64,000 nt of DNA from Candidatus Dormiibacterota bacterium (GCA_003139695.1 PLJM01000017.1:212065-276064); one strand, 5' to 3'; shown: positions 33,086 to 41,523, counted from the first letter of the stretch. Notes: generated by a model from the letters alone, not told the origin. A program made the numbers and translations.

Positions 33086-34762
33086 ATGAGGCGGGTTGGT
33101 TGGGTCGTCGCTTGGTTCGCGTCCCTGACCCTGGCGCTCGGGGCCTGTGTTGGGTGCACGACGTCCGGTCCCACGCCATCGAAGCCGGTGACGGGCGGCT
33201 CCGTGACGATCGCCAACGAGACGGGTGCACTTTGGCAATGCGATTTCAACCCGTATAAGTCGCCAATGAACGGCCAGTCGTTCGGCATTCTTTACGAACC
33301 GCTGGTTTACGACAACCTTCTCAACGACACGAGGACACCATGGCTCGCCAATGATTACTCGTGGAGCGCCGACGCGAGGACGCTCACCTTCACCATCCGC
33401 CATGGGGTGCAATGGAGCGACGGTCAGGCGTTCACTGCAGCCGACGTTGTGTTCACGTTCAATCTCTTGAACGAACACCCGGAACTTGATCTAATGTCGG
33501 ACTGGCGGGTGCTGTCCAGCGTCAAGCAAGAGGGCGCGGACAAGGTGATCATGGCCTTCAGGCAGCCTGCTGTGCCGAGCTTCTACCAGGTCGCCAGCCA
33601 GACCCCGATAGTTCCGCAACACATCTGGTCCGGCTACGCGACACCCGCGACACAGGTGGTCAAAGCTCCGGTCGGTACCGGGCCTTTCACGATGAGCGAG
33701 TGCACAGGGCAGAACATCAGATACAGCCGGAACCCGACCTACTGGCAGAAAGGGGTGCCATATCTCGACACAGTCAACTACCCGGCTTTCGTCGACAACG
33801 ATCCGGCGAACCTGTCCGTGGCGACAGGCCAGGCGCAGTGGGGCGGCCAGTTCATCCCCAACATCGACACCTATTACGGTGCGAGGGACCCTACACACAA
33901 CAAGTACTGGTTCCCGCCGATCAACAACATCAACATCTGGTTCAACGTCAAGAGGTCGCCATTTAACAACAAGCTGGTGCGTCAGGCCTTTGCGTATGCA
34001 ATCGACCGTGGCAGCGTCTCCCGGATAGGCGAGTACGGCTACGAGCCGCCCGGCAACCAGACCGGCGTCCTGTCGCCCACCTTCGACAGCTGGATCGACC
34101 ATGGGCAGGCGGCGAAGTACAACTACAAATTCGATCAGGCGAAGGCCGCCGGCCTCCTACAGCAGGCGGGCTATACGAAGGGCAGCTCTGGGATCTACCA
34201 GGACTCGTCTGGCAAGAAGCTTTCGTTCTCAATCATCGACCTCGCCGGCTACACGGACTGGGTCGCGTCGGTGCAGGCGATCCAGGACAACCTCAAGCAG
34301 CTCGGCATCGAGCTAAAGGCTCAAAACCTCGACAGCAGCACGTATTTCGACAAGCTCTTCACCGGTAACTTCGACCTTGCGTACGGCTCGCTCAACACAT
34401 CTCCCGGGCCGACGCCTTACTACGAGCTTCGCAACACACTGGACAGCGCGACCACGGCCGCGCTCGGAGCCACGGCGGCAGGTGACTATGGCCGGTACAA
34501 CAACCCCGCAGCTGACACCCTGTTCGACCAGTTCGGCGCCACCACCGACTCCGGCAAGCAGCACGACCTGATCGAGCAGGTCGAGGCGATCATGCTGGAG
34601 GACGTTCCGGTCATCCCGATCACGGAGGGCGTGGCCTGGTACGAGTATTCGACTCTGGATTTAGGCGGTTGGCCAACCGCGGCGGATCCATATGCGGCCC
34701 CGGCACCCTGGAACCTGCCCGACTGGGAGGTGGTGCTCATCCACCTCCACAAGACGCGCTAG
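33086..34762 (+). CDS. Peptide/nickel-type ABC substrate-binding lipoprotein (SBP family 5)
   Basis: The 558-residue protein has a signal peptide with a lipobox-like LGAC (Cys21). The extended family-5 binding-protein fold shows GILYEPLVYD, FTIRHGVQWSDGQAFTAADVVFTF, VGTGPFTMSE and VRQAFAYAIDR. Such proteins capture oligopeptides, nickel chelates or sugars for DppBCDF-type importers. No permease or ATPase gene is nearby, so it is an orphan that must use a transporter encoded elsewhere. ATG 33086 is preferred to an in-frame ATG at 33035 because it begins the signal peptide (MRRVGWVVAWFASLTLALG). Confidence 0.85.
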   Translation: MRRVGWVVAWFASLTLALGACVGCTTSGPTPSKPVTGGSVTIANETGALWQCDFNPYKSPMNGQSFGILYEPLVYDNLLNDTRTPWLANDYSWSADARTLTFTIRHGVQWSDGQAFTAADVVFTFNLLNEHPELDLMSDWRVLSSVKQEGADKVIMAFRQPAVPSFYQVASQTPIVPQHIWSGYATPATQVVKAPVGTGPFTMSECTGQNIRYSRNPTYWQKGVPYLDTVNYPAFVDNDPANLSVATGQAQWGGQFIPNIDTYYGARDPTHNKYWFPPINNINIWFNVKRSPFNNKLVRQAFAYAIDRGSVSRIGEYGYEPPGNQTGVLSPTFDSWIDHGQAAKYNYKFDQAKAAGLLQQAGYTKGSSGIYQDSSGKKLSFSIIDLAGYTDWVASVQAIQDNLKQLGIELKAQNLDSSTYFDKLFTGNFDLAYGSLNTSPGPTPYYELRNTLDSATTAALGATAAGDYGRYNNPAADTLFDQFGATTDSGKQHDLIEQVEAIMLEDVPVIPITEGVAWYEYSTLDLGGWPTAADPYAAPAPWNLPDWEVVLIHLHKTR

Positions 34763-35487
34763 GCGGACCGCACCAGAAAGATGTCGAACTCGAGCAGCAG
34801 CGTCGAATCCACTGTGACGAAGGGCATCTGCGGAGGCGACACCCCGTAATCGGTCATCGAGATCGAGGTGCTGCCCGCGATCTCCGCCTTGCCGCCGACG
34901 AGTTGAGCCTTCGCCTTGATGGTTACGTCTTTGGTGACACCGTGAATCGTCAGCTTGCCCGTGACGCTCACGTCAACCGCCTGGTTCGTAATCCCGCCGG
35001 GGACCGATGCTGACGTGGCGGCGAAAGTCGCGGTCGGAAACTGCTGCACGTCGAGCTGGCGATTGACGACGCCGTCCCGCTGTGTCACGTCTCGTCCGGC
35101 GACCGTGTCGACGCTGTGCAGGCTCGTGAGGTCTGCGGTGAATGTCAGCGAGCTCACCTGGTAACCAGTCGAGTCGCCGCTCACAGTCAGGCCACCGCTC
35201 ACTGTCGATGTACGCGCCACCGCCTGGTGTTTGGAAGATTGGCCCACGAAGAGCTCGTTGATGCGGTAGCCCGCGAGCGAACCGGTGGTGACGGTCCAGC
35301 TGCCGGTCAGCGAGGCGGTCGCCGCTGGCGTCACCGTTGGACTCGTTGCTGCGATGGGGGTCGCGCTCAAACCGAGCTGCGCCGGCGCTGATCGAAGTCC
35401 GGAGAAGTAATAGACATAGCCGGCCCCACCAGCCAGGGCGACCACGGCCACGACGGCCCCGATGACGACCAGGCTCCGCGTCTTCAT
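34759..35487 (-). CDS. YceI-family lipid-binding-like protein, membrane-anchored
   Basis: Residues 6-28 form an N-terminal signal anchor, followed by a Thr/Ser/Ala-rich linker and then a YceI-type lipocalin-like beta barrel. It begins GSWTVTTGSLAGYRINEL and ends SMTDYGVSPPQMPFVTVDSTLLLEFDI, the usual closing block. YceI proteins bind isoprenoid or other amphiphilic molecules outside the membrane. The stop codon shares the palindrome CTAG with the convergent binding-protein gene. The protein has 242 residues, longer than typical YceI because of the anchor and linker. Confidence 0.85.
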   Translation of the reverse strand: MKTRSLVVIGAVVAVVALAGGAGYVYYFSGLRSAPAQLGLSATPIAATSPTVTPAATASLTGSWTVTTGSLAGYRINELFVGQSSKHQAVARTSTVSGGLTVSGDSTGYQVSSLTFTADLTSLHSVDTVAGRDVTQRDGVVNRQLDVQQFPTATFAATSASVPGGITNQAVDVSVTGKLTIHGVTKDVTIKAKAQLVGGKAEIAGSTSISMTDYGVSPPQMPFVTVDSTLLLEFDIFLVRSA

Positions 35488-35589
35488 CTAAAGAGCATCG
35501 AGGTAACCTGGGTCATGTCGGAAGCATGGGAAATCACCGTGGGAGGTCGCTGGGAAATCTCTGTGAGTCTGTTGTGAGGGCAATTTGAC

Positions 35590-35634
35590 CGCAAGGCGGG
35601 GCGGCGTTTCACCGGCCGCCGCCCTGCGGTGTAA
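35590..35634. terminator. Long GC-rich imperfect hairpin
   Basis: ACCGCAAGGCGGGGCGGC at about 35589-35606 pairs imperfectly with GCCGCCGCCCTGCGGT at about 35617-35632. It lies just beyond the stop of the small secreted protein gene on the minus strand and upstream of the YceI gene. A terminator role is likely, although no T tract is present. Confidence 0.4.
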
Positions 35635-35640
35635 GGACGC

Positions 35641-35898
35641 CTAGGGGACTGTCGGGCGGATGCCGGCGTTTTCCTGAGCTTCACGCGCGGCGCTTTCGCC
35701 GGCCTCGTGGGCCGGGGTCTCATTGGATACGAATGGGGCGTTGGCTGCGGGTGTCGGCGTGGCGGCTGTGAGTGATGCGGTTGTGGCCGCGGCGGCGCCG
35801 ATCGTCGTGGCCCCATACATGACTGCTCCGATCACGCCTCCTATCAGCATCGAGCCTGCAATTGCAGCCGCTGCCACTGTCTTTCGAACTCCGTTCAT
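35641..35898 (-). CDS. Small secreted or membrane-anchored hypothetical protein
   Basis: This 85-residue protein starts at ATG 35896-35898, supported by AAGGAG 8 nt upstream. An N-terminal hydrophobic segment (AAAAIAGSMLIGGVIGAVMYG) acts as a signal or anchor. An Ala/Thr/Pro-rich stretch and a charged tail (HEAGESAAREAQENAG) follow. I do not recognise the family. The ribosome-binding site and the composition argue that it is real. Confidence 0.55.
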   Translation of the reverse strand: MNGVRKTVAAAAIAGSMLIGGVIGAVMYGATTIGAAAATTASLTAATPTPAANAPFVSNETPAHEAGESAAREAQENAGIRPTVP

Positions 35899-36034
35899 TT
35901 CGTCGTCTCCTTCAGTTTTCATTCGCTCATGAGCGTTGGTACCGAGACTGACGACCAAGCCTCAGCACGCAGTGTGGGTCGACTGTGAGTTTGCCGAGAG
36001 CGAAACGAGGTTCGCGTCGCCCACTCGCCCCGGA

Positions 36035-36268
36035 TCAGCCTCGCCGGCCTCGCTCCGTGCTCGTCGCCACCGCCATGAGGCCGCTGAGGACGCCCCCCTC
36101 GAACAGCCCGTAAAAGATCGAGCGCGGGACCGGCTGGCTGAAAGCGCCGACGTTGATCAGGAAGGTGAGCATGGCAAAGATCGGAAACGAGATCGCGAGC
36201 TGTACCCACGTCTCCAAACCCTCCCACCAAACCACCAGGCGTGGGGGCGGCTGCGGTCCCTGCTTCAC
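36035..36268 (-). CDS. Small two-helix membrane protein
   Basis: The 77-residue protein starts at GTG 36266-36268 with AAGGAGG at good spacing. It has two hydrophobic segments (about 22-40 and 50-68) and a basic C-terminus (TERGRRG). No family recognised. It is divergent from the cytochrome/molybdopterin fusion gene, 43 bp away. Confidence 0.55.
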   Translation of the reverse strand: MKQGPQPPPRLVVWWEGLETWVQLAISFPIFAMLTFLINVGAFSQPVPRSIFYGLFEGGVLSGLMAVATSTERGRRG

Positions 36269-36311
36269 CGTCGATTCCCTCCTTTATCTATTGCCGACTA
36301 CCTTGGAGCTT

Positions 36312-37271
36312 ATGCGTGGCGGCGGCCGCTTGACCAACCTGGCGCTTCTGTGCCTCCTGGCCCTGGCCTTCGCCAGCGGGTGGGTGGCCTTCGAGCTCAG
36401 CGGCCAGCCGGCCCGCGCGACTCTCGTCATTCATGCCGCGGCCGGCGTGGCGATTGTCCTGCTGGTGCCATGGAAAGCACTGGTCGCCCGGCGCGGGCTG
36501 CGCCGGCCGCGCCGCCTTCGATGGGCGTCCCTCGTGCTCGCGCTCGGGGTGGTCGTATCTCTCGTGTTCGGCTTCGTCCACAGCTTCGGGCACCCTGATA
36601 TCGGCTACCTCACGGCCATCGACTTCCACGTCGGCGCTGCAATTTGCGTCCTGCCCTTCGTCATCTGGCATGTCCTGGCCCGTCCCGCGAAGCTCCGCCG
36701 CGCCGACTTGAGCCGCCGGAATTTCTTGAAGGGCGCAGCGCTCATCGGCGCCTCGCTCCTCGGAGTGGTGGCGCTGCCGGCCGCGCGGCGGGCGCCGACC
36801 GGGTCGTACAAGTCGGCGAGCGCAGTCCCGACGCAGTGGATGTTCGACAGCACGCCTGCTGTCGACACCAGCCAGTGGCGGCTTGCGGCGGGCGGTCGCC
36901 AGTGGAGCTATGACGATCTCAATCAGTTCGACGATCGGGTGACGGCGGTGCTCGACTGCACTGGCGGCTGGTACTCGGAGCAGGAGTGGGCGGGGGTCTG
37001 GCTGAACCGCTTGTTGCCGCCAAGGGCGGGCGGTACCTCGAGCGTCTACGTCCGGTCGGTGACGGGCTACGGCCGGCGCTTTGACATCAGTGAAGCGCCG
37101 CGGCTGCTCCTTGCGACCCGCCTTGACGGAGCCACGCTGGAATCGGGTCACGGCTTCCCGGTAAGGCTCGTGGCGCCGGGCCGGCGCGGCTTTGCCTGGG
37201 TCAAGTGGGTCGCGTCCGTTGAGACCGACACGGCACCATGGTGGTGGCAGCCACCCTTCCCATTACAGTGA
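36312..37271 (+). CDS. Membrane cytochrome-b-like domain fused to a molybdopterin oxidoreductase domain, with internal Tat motif
   Basis: Four hydrophobic helices (about 8-28, 36-53, 72-92, 103-124) carry His41, His90, His94, His106 and His120, suggesting a b-type haem domain like those of cytochrome b561 or YedZ. A twin-arginine motif, DLSRRNFLKGA (R135-R136), and a fifth hydrophobic stretch (141-156) follow. The soluble C-terminal half resembles sulfite-oxidase-fold (SUOX/YedY) proteins, with VLDCTGGW giving the Mo-ligand Cys216 and ESGHGFPVRLVAPGR as the substrate-side block. It would thus be a one-chain version of a YedYZ-like reductase. ATG 36312 has GGAG just upstream. No other molybdenum genes are in the window. 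Confidence 0.78.
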   Translation: MRGGGRLTNLALLCLLALAFASGWVAFELSGQPARATLVIHAAAGVAIVLLVPWKALVARRGLRRPRRLRWASLVLALGVVVSLVFGFVHSFGHPDIGYLTAIDFHVGAAICVLPFVIWHVLARPAKLRRADLSRRNFLKGAALIGASLLGVVALPAARRAPTGSYKSASAVPTQWMFDSTPAVDTSQWRLAAGGRQWSYDDLNQFDDRVTAVLDCTGGWYSEQEWAGVWLNRLLPPRAGGTSSVYVRSVTGYGRRFDISEAPRLLLATRLDGATLESGHGFPVRLVAPGRRGFAWVKWVASVETDTAPWWWQPPFPLQ

Positions 37272-38131
37272 TCGCCGTGCCGGGACTGTTTGAAGAGGCG
37301 AAGCAGCAGGTTCATGGCGCGCTTGGAGGCAAGGTCGCTGTCGTCACCGGCGGCGGGAGCGGGGTCGGCAAAGCCATCGCGAAAGCGCTTGCCCGCCAGG
37401 GAGCCAACCTCGTGGTCGCAGACTTCGACACGCCTCGGATGGAAAAGACAGTCGAGGACGTGCTGAAGCTCGGCACCTGCGAATCGGCGATCGCCCTGTC
37501 GACCGATATTCGCAGCGACACATCCGTGCGCGCTTTGGTCCGCGATTCCATCAAGGCGATGGGCAAGGTCGACATCCTGGTCAACGCCGCGGGAGTGCTT
37601 CTGCAGGGCAAGCTCGACAAGATATCCACGCATGACTGGACCTGGATGCTCGAGACCAACCTTCTCGGACCAGTGCGCACTGTCACGAACTTCCTGCCCC
37701 ACATGACCGAACGCGGATCGGGCCACCTCGTCAACGCCGTTTCGTACGGAGGCCTCCTGCCCGGCGATACGATGACGATCCCATACGACAGTGGCCACGC
37801 CGCCCTCGCCGCTTTCACCGAAGGCCTGGCCCGCCAGCTCAAGGGCAGCGGCGTGTTCGTCTCCCTGTACTGTCCGGGCTCGAAGAGCCCGCGCATCGGC
37901 CAGAACACAAGGTCGCGTGGCATCGGCCGGTGGCTGGGCGACGCTGACCAGCCAGAAGATGGATCGCGACTTCTGGACCCGCTGGTGACCGGGCTCATCG
38001 AGTCGATGCACCATCCTCGATTCCTGATCCTCGGCAACGCGGACGATTGGCCGTCGCTGCAGAGCCGGTGGGACCACATTGACGTCGCTCAATCAGAGGG
38101 GAGCGGGGAAAAGGTCATCCAGCCCTCGTGA
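37268..38131 (+). CDS. SDR-family protein with an altered active site
   Basis: A Rossmann fold is clear: KVAVVTGGGSGVGKAIAKAL (nucleotide-binding loop) and VNAAG. The catalytic region reads NAVSYGG followed by IPYDSGHAALAAF, so the usual YxxxK is YxxxH; Ser and Tyr are present but the Lys that lowers the Tyr pKa is replaced. The C-terminal third is long and charged. The start could be GTG 37268 (overlapping the preceding stop as GTGA), GTG 37277 or ATG 37238; none has a strong ribosome-binding site. It overlaps the antiporter start by 4 bp. Activity as a dehydrogenase is uncertain. Confidence 0.72.
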   Translation: MIAVPGLFEEAKQQVHGALGGKVAVVTGGGSGVGKAIAKALARQGANLVVADFDTPRMEKTVEDVLKLGTCESAIALSTDIRSDTSVRALVRDSIKAMGKVDILVNAAGVLLQGKLDKISTHDWTWMLETNLLGPVRTVTNFLPHMTERGSGHLVNAVSYGGLLPGDTMTIPYDSGHAALAAFTEGLARQLKGSGVFVSLYCPGSKSPRIGQNTRSRGIGRWLGDADQPEDGSRLLDPLVTGLIESMHHPRFLILGNADDWPSLQSRWDHIDVAQSEGSGEKVIQPS

Positions 38132-39915
38132 TCTTTCCGGCCTTTGGTAACGACCTGCTATCCAGCATCGGCATCTGCGTTGGAGCGGCCGCGTTGCTCG
38201 CGCTTGTCGGCTGGCGCCTGCGGCAGCCGCTGATCCTCGCCTACCTGGTGACCGGAGTGGTCATTGGTCCAAACGTCCTCAATTTCGTCAAGGACCAGGC
38301 CAGCATCCAGACCGTCGCCGAGATCGGGCTGATCCTCTTGCTTTTCATCATCGGGCTCGAGATCGACCTGAAGAAGCTGGCCACAGCCGGCGCGCCTGTC
38401 CTCCTGACCGGGGCTCTGCAGGTGCCGATATGCATCGCGCTCGGGTGGGGTTTCTTCTACCTGATCGGCGTGCGCAACACGCAGGGCGATTACTCGCTGC
38501 TGTACCTCGCCGCCTGCATGAGCCTCTCGAGCACGCTGGTCGTCGTCAAGCTGCTCTACGACAAGTTCGAGCTGGACACGCTGCCCGGAAGGGTCACTCT
38601 CGGCGTCCTGGTGATCCAGGACCTGTGGGCCGTGGGGATGCTTGCAGTGCAGCCCAACCTTGCCAATCCAAATTTCTTTCCCCTCGCGTTCTCGCTCTTG
38701 AAGGGTGCGCTCCTGGTCGTCGGGGCGTTGAACATCTCGAAGTACATCCTCCCGCACCTGTTCCGCGCGGTGGCCAAGGCGCCCGAGCTGGTGCTGGTCA
38801 GCGCCCTGGCATGGTGTTTCTTCCTGGCCGGCGTCGCGCAAGCGATCGGTTTGTCGCGCGAGATGGGCGCGCTCATAGCCGGCGTCAGCCTCTCGACCTT
38901 CCCCTACAACCTGGACGTCATGGCCAAAGCGGTAAGCATCCGCGACTTCTTCGTCACGCTGTTCTTCGTCGCGCTTGGGATGCAGATCCCGGTGCCCAGC
39001 CTCGAGGATCACGCCGCCCTGACCCATTTCGCAGGACTCCTCGGGCTTTCGCTTGCGGCCTCAGCTTTCGTGATTGTGAGCCGGCTGTCGGTGGTGCCCA
39101 TCCTCTACGGCCTGCGCATGGGTCACCGCGCCAGCCTGCTTCCCGCGATCAACCTGGCCCAGGTGAGCGAGTTTTCGATCGTCATCGCCTCTCTCGGGCT
39201 GACGACGCAGCCTCATCCCCAGATCACCACAGACGTCGTGACGGTGGTGATCATCACGTTTGCCCTTACGGCCGTCGTTTCGACGTACATGATCAACTCG
39301 AGCCACGCCGTCCAGAAGGTCTTGAGCCGCGCGCTCAAGATACTTCGCGTCAAGGACCTCGACTCGGCAACTGATGCCGAGCCAAAGCCTGAGGGCCGCC
39401 AGGAGAGGGTGGTCTTCCTTGGTTTCTTCAGAGACGCGAGCTCGATCCTCCATGAGTTCGAGCACGCAGGTGACAGCGACGCGGATAAGGAGTTTCTCAG
39501 CAAGATCCTCGTTATCGACTTCAACCCGAGCGTGATGCGCGAGCTTCGCAATCGAAAGGTCAGCTGCATCTATGGGGACATCGCTCATGCGGACACCCTT
39601 CGGCACGCAGGAATCCAGGACGCAGAGCTTGTAGTTTCCAGCATCACCGACGACATCCTGCGAGGGACCAACAACCTGAGGATGCTCAAGAACATCAGAG
39701 CCGCATGCCCGAAGGCCCGCGTGATGCTCACCAGCGAGCACATACCGCAGGCTCTCAGCTTTTATGCAGCGGGAGCCGATCTCGTGTACCTGCCGAGGCT
39801 GCATTCGGCGCCACAAATCGCGGCGATGCTAAAGCAGGGCCTCGAAGAGGGCTTCGACAAGATCCGCGCCGCGGAGATCGAGCGCCTGCAACAGCGCCGT
39901 GAAGTTCTCGCCTGA
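38128..39915 (+). CDS. CPA2-family cation:proton antiporter with TrkA-N-type domain
   Basis: The 595-residue protein has about 12 hydrophobic helices in the KefB/KefC-like arrangement, for example LLLFIIGLEIDLKKL, VLVIQDLWAVGML and FFVALGMQIPVPSLED. A Rossmann-like regulatory domain starts near residue 430 (ERVVFLGFFRDASSI, ILVIDFNPSVMREL, CIYGDIAHADTLRHAGI). Such transporters exchange K+ or Na+ for protons under nucleotide control. The first GxGxxG of the TrkA-N domain is degenerate (GFFRDAS), so NAD binding may be altered. Start GTG 38128 overlaps the SDR stop. Confidence 0.88.
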   Translation: MIFPAFGNDLLSSIGICVGAAALLALVGWRLRQPLILAYLVTGVVIGPNVLNFVKDQASIQTVAEIGLILLLFIIGLEIDLKKLATAGAPVLLTGALQVPICIALGWGFFYLIGVRNTQGDYSLLYLAACMSLSSTLVVVKLLYDKFELDTLPGRVTLGVLVIQDLWAVGMLAVQPNLANPNFFPLAFSLLKGALLVVGALNISKYILPHLFRAVAKAPELVLVSALAWCFFLAGVAQAIGLSREMGALIAGVSLSTFPYNLDVMAKAVSIRDFFVTLFFVALGMQIPVPSLEDHAALTHFAGLLGLSLAASAFVIVSRLSVVPILYGLRMGHRASLLPAINLAQVSEFSIVIASLGLTTQPHPQITTDVVTVVIITFALTAVVSTYMINSSHAVQKVLSRALKILRVKDLDSATDAEPKPEGRQERVVFLGFFRDASSILHEFEHAGDSDADKEFLSKILVIDFNPSVMRELRNRKVSCIYGDIAHADTLRHAGIQDAELVVSSITDDILRGTNNLRMLKNIRAACPKARVMLTSEHIPQALSFYAAGADLVYLPRLHSAPQIAAMLKQGLEEGFDKIRAAEIERLQQRREVLA

Positions 39916-39918
39916 CGC

Positions 39919-40557
39919 GTGACGCGAATCCTCGCGATCGCCGACGAGGTTGACGAAGGGCTTTACACCGACAAGCTCTTGCGACTCCGTCCCGACCTCG
40001 TGGTTTCCTGCGGCGACCTTCCCTTTGACTATCTCGAGTACGTAGTCAGCCGGCTCGACGTTCCCCTTGTCTATGTACCGGGCAACCACGACCCCGAGGT
40101 GCGATCAGGGGATCCAACCTGGGCTCCCCTGCGAACCGAGAAACCACAATCGGGGCCCCAGGGTTGCGACAACGCCGATGGCCGGGTCGTCGTCGCCGCT
40201 GGACTGCGCATCGCGGGACTTGGGGGCTCCATGCGGTACAAGCCCGGCCCGAATCAGTACACCGACGCGGAGATGCGCTGGCGGGCGCTGAGCCTCGAGA
40301 TGCGCATCAGGCTCAACCCAGCCCGAGGGGCCCGGAAATTGGACGTGTTGCTGACGCACGCTCCGCCGCTAGGCTGGGGCGCCCCCGACGATCTGGCTCA
40401 CCGGGGTTTTGCAGGGTTCGTGAGGCTGGTCAAGGACCTGACTCCAAAGCTGTTCATTCATGGCCATGTGCATCCATACGGCCGCGCGCAGGTGGAGCTC
40501 AAGCTGGCAGGCACACAGATCATCAACGCGGTGCCTCTGCGGCTGATCGACCTCTAG
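39919..40557 (+). CDS. Calcineurin-type metallophosphoesterase
   Basis: Motifs of the family are visible in 212 residues: CGDLPFDYLEY (GD), PGNHDPE (GNHD), LLTHAPPLGWG (H) and FIHGHVHPYG (GHxH). The first motif, normally DxH, reads ADEVDEG, so one metal-ligand His is absent; the enzyme may still bind a two-metal site through other residues. The gene starts 3 bp after the antiporter stop and shares CTAG with the convergent ornithine-cyclodeaminase-like gene at its end. Substrate unknown. Confidence 0.82.
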   Translation: MTRILAIADEVDEGLYTDKLLRLRPDLVVSCGDLPFDYLEYVVSRLDVPLVYVPGNHDPEVRSGDPTWAPLRTEKPQSGPQGCDNADGRVVVAAGLRIAGLGGSMRYKPGPNQYTDAEMRWRALSLEMRIRLNPARGARKLDVLLTHAPPLGWGAPDDLAHRGFAGFVRLVKDLTPKLFIHGHVHPYGRAQVELKLAGTQIINAVPLRLIDL

Positions 40558-41504
40558 AGAGGGAGGCGGCGGCCGGCGCCCTCAGCCAGCGCGCGGGCGT
40601 AGACCAGGCTCGCTGTCGCCGCGTCCTCGACTGCATGGCCGGTGGACTTGTAAATGGTGAGGTCGCGGTCGGAGGTCCGGCCAGGTTTCGTGCCCGCCAG
40701 CACCTCGCCGACCTCGGTGATAGCGCTCGCATCGAGACCCTGTAACTCGTGAGCACCGGCCGGAGGTGCGTTGGTGGCGGCGCCTCGCCATTCGACGAAC
40801 ACCTTGCCTGCGGCCACCGTCTCGGGGTCCAGCTCCGGCCCGAAGGTTCCGCCCACGGAGCTGACGTGAGCGCCTTGCTTCAGCCACTCGCGCCTGATCA
40901 CCGGCTCTCGCGCGTCGGTACAGCACGCAACCACGTCCGCACCGCGCACGGCCTCCTCGAAGGAGGCCGCGACCCGCGCATTCGGATGCCGGGCCGCCAG
41001 AGTGGCCGCCTTGGCCTGGTCCCGAGATGCCAGGCGGATCTCCGTGAAGTCACGCACGTGCGTGAACGTGTCAAGGTGCGAACCGCCCTGCACGCCGGCG
41101 CCAAGGATGGCGAGCACTCTCGAGTCAGTACGTGAGAGCGCGCGCGTGGCGACCGCGGCGGCGCCCCCGGTGCGAATAGCCGTGATGTGGGTGCCATCCA
41201 TCACGGCGAGCGGCGTCCCATCCTTCTCATCGAAAAGCGCGATCAGCGCTTGATGGCTTGGGACTCCTTGCCCGTGATTGCCGGGGAACACCGATACGAG
41301 CTTCACCTCCAATGCGACGCCAGGCACGTACCCCGCCATGACCCCCATCAATCCATCCGGCGCCTGCGCTGCGGTTCGCGGTGGGACTGACGTGACCCCG
41401 GAGGAGAAGAGCACCAACGCTTGCCCGATCGCCTCGAGCATTGCGTCCACGTCGAGCAAATCTTCGACGTCGGACTGGCTCAGGTAGAGAAGCTCGCGCA
41501 CCAC
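40554..41504 (-). CDS. Ornithine cyclodeaminase/alanine dehydrogenase-family protein (mu-crystallin type)
   Basis: The 316-residue protein has the family blocks LGVMAGYVPG-like (MGVMAGYVPGVALEVKLVSVFPGN) with the substrate-binding Lys, LAILGAGVQGGSHLDTF for NAD(P) binding, and IRTGGAAAVATRAL. It oxidises or cyclodeaminates an amino acid such as ornithine or alanine, or reduces a cyclic imine. GTG at 41502-41504 (or the adjacent one at 41499-41501) is taken as start since TATCAT lies 5 nt upstream; farther upstream the sequence would run into the divergent gene. C-terminal Gly-Arg-Arg-Leu-Pro-Leu tail is unremarkable. Confidence 0.82.
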   Translation of the reverse strand: MVRELLYLSQSDVEDLLDVDAMLEAIGQALVLFSSGVTSVPPRTAAQAPDGLMGVMAGYVPGVALEVKLVSVFPGNHGQGVPSHQALIALFDEKDGTPLAVMDGTHITAIRTGGAAAVATRALSRTDSRVLAILGAGVQGGSHLDTFTHVRDFTEIRLASRDQAKAATLAARHPNARVAASFEEAVRGADVVACCTDAREPVIRREWLKQGAHVSSVGGTFGPELDPETVAAGKVFVEWRGAATNAPPAGAHELQGLDASAITEVGEVLAGTKPGRTSDRDLTIYKSTGHAVEDAATASLVYARALAEGAGRRLPL

Positions 41505-41523
41505 TGGGCATGATATTCCCGCG
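41505..41523. promoter_or_regulatory. Overlapping divergent -10 elements in a 19-bp gap
   Basis: TATCAT (41515-41510, minus) is 5 nt from GTG 41504, and GATATT (41512-41517, plus) is 6 nt from GTG 41524. The two hexamers share four bases, so both genes would be leaderless and their RNA polymerases mutually exclusive. Confidence 0.5.

Noticed and set aside
38158..39027. Long open frame antisense to the CPA2 antiporter (289 codons)
   Set aside because: It lies wholly opposite a well-supported membrane protein; its translation is rich in His/Gln/Asp/Glu and has no domain, as expected for the antisense of GC-rich membrane coding sequence.
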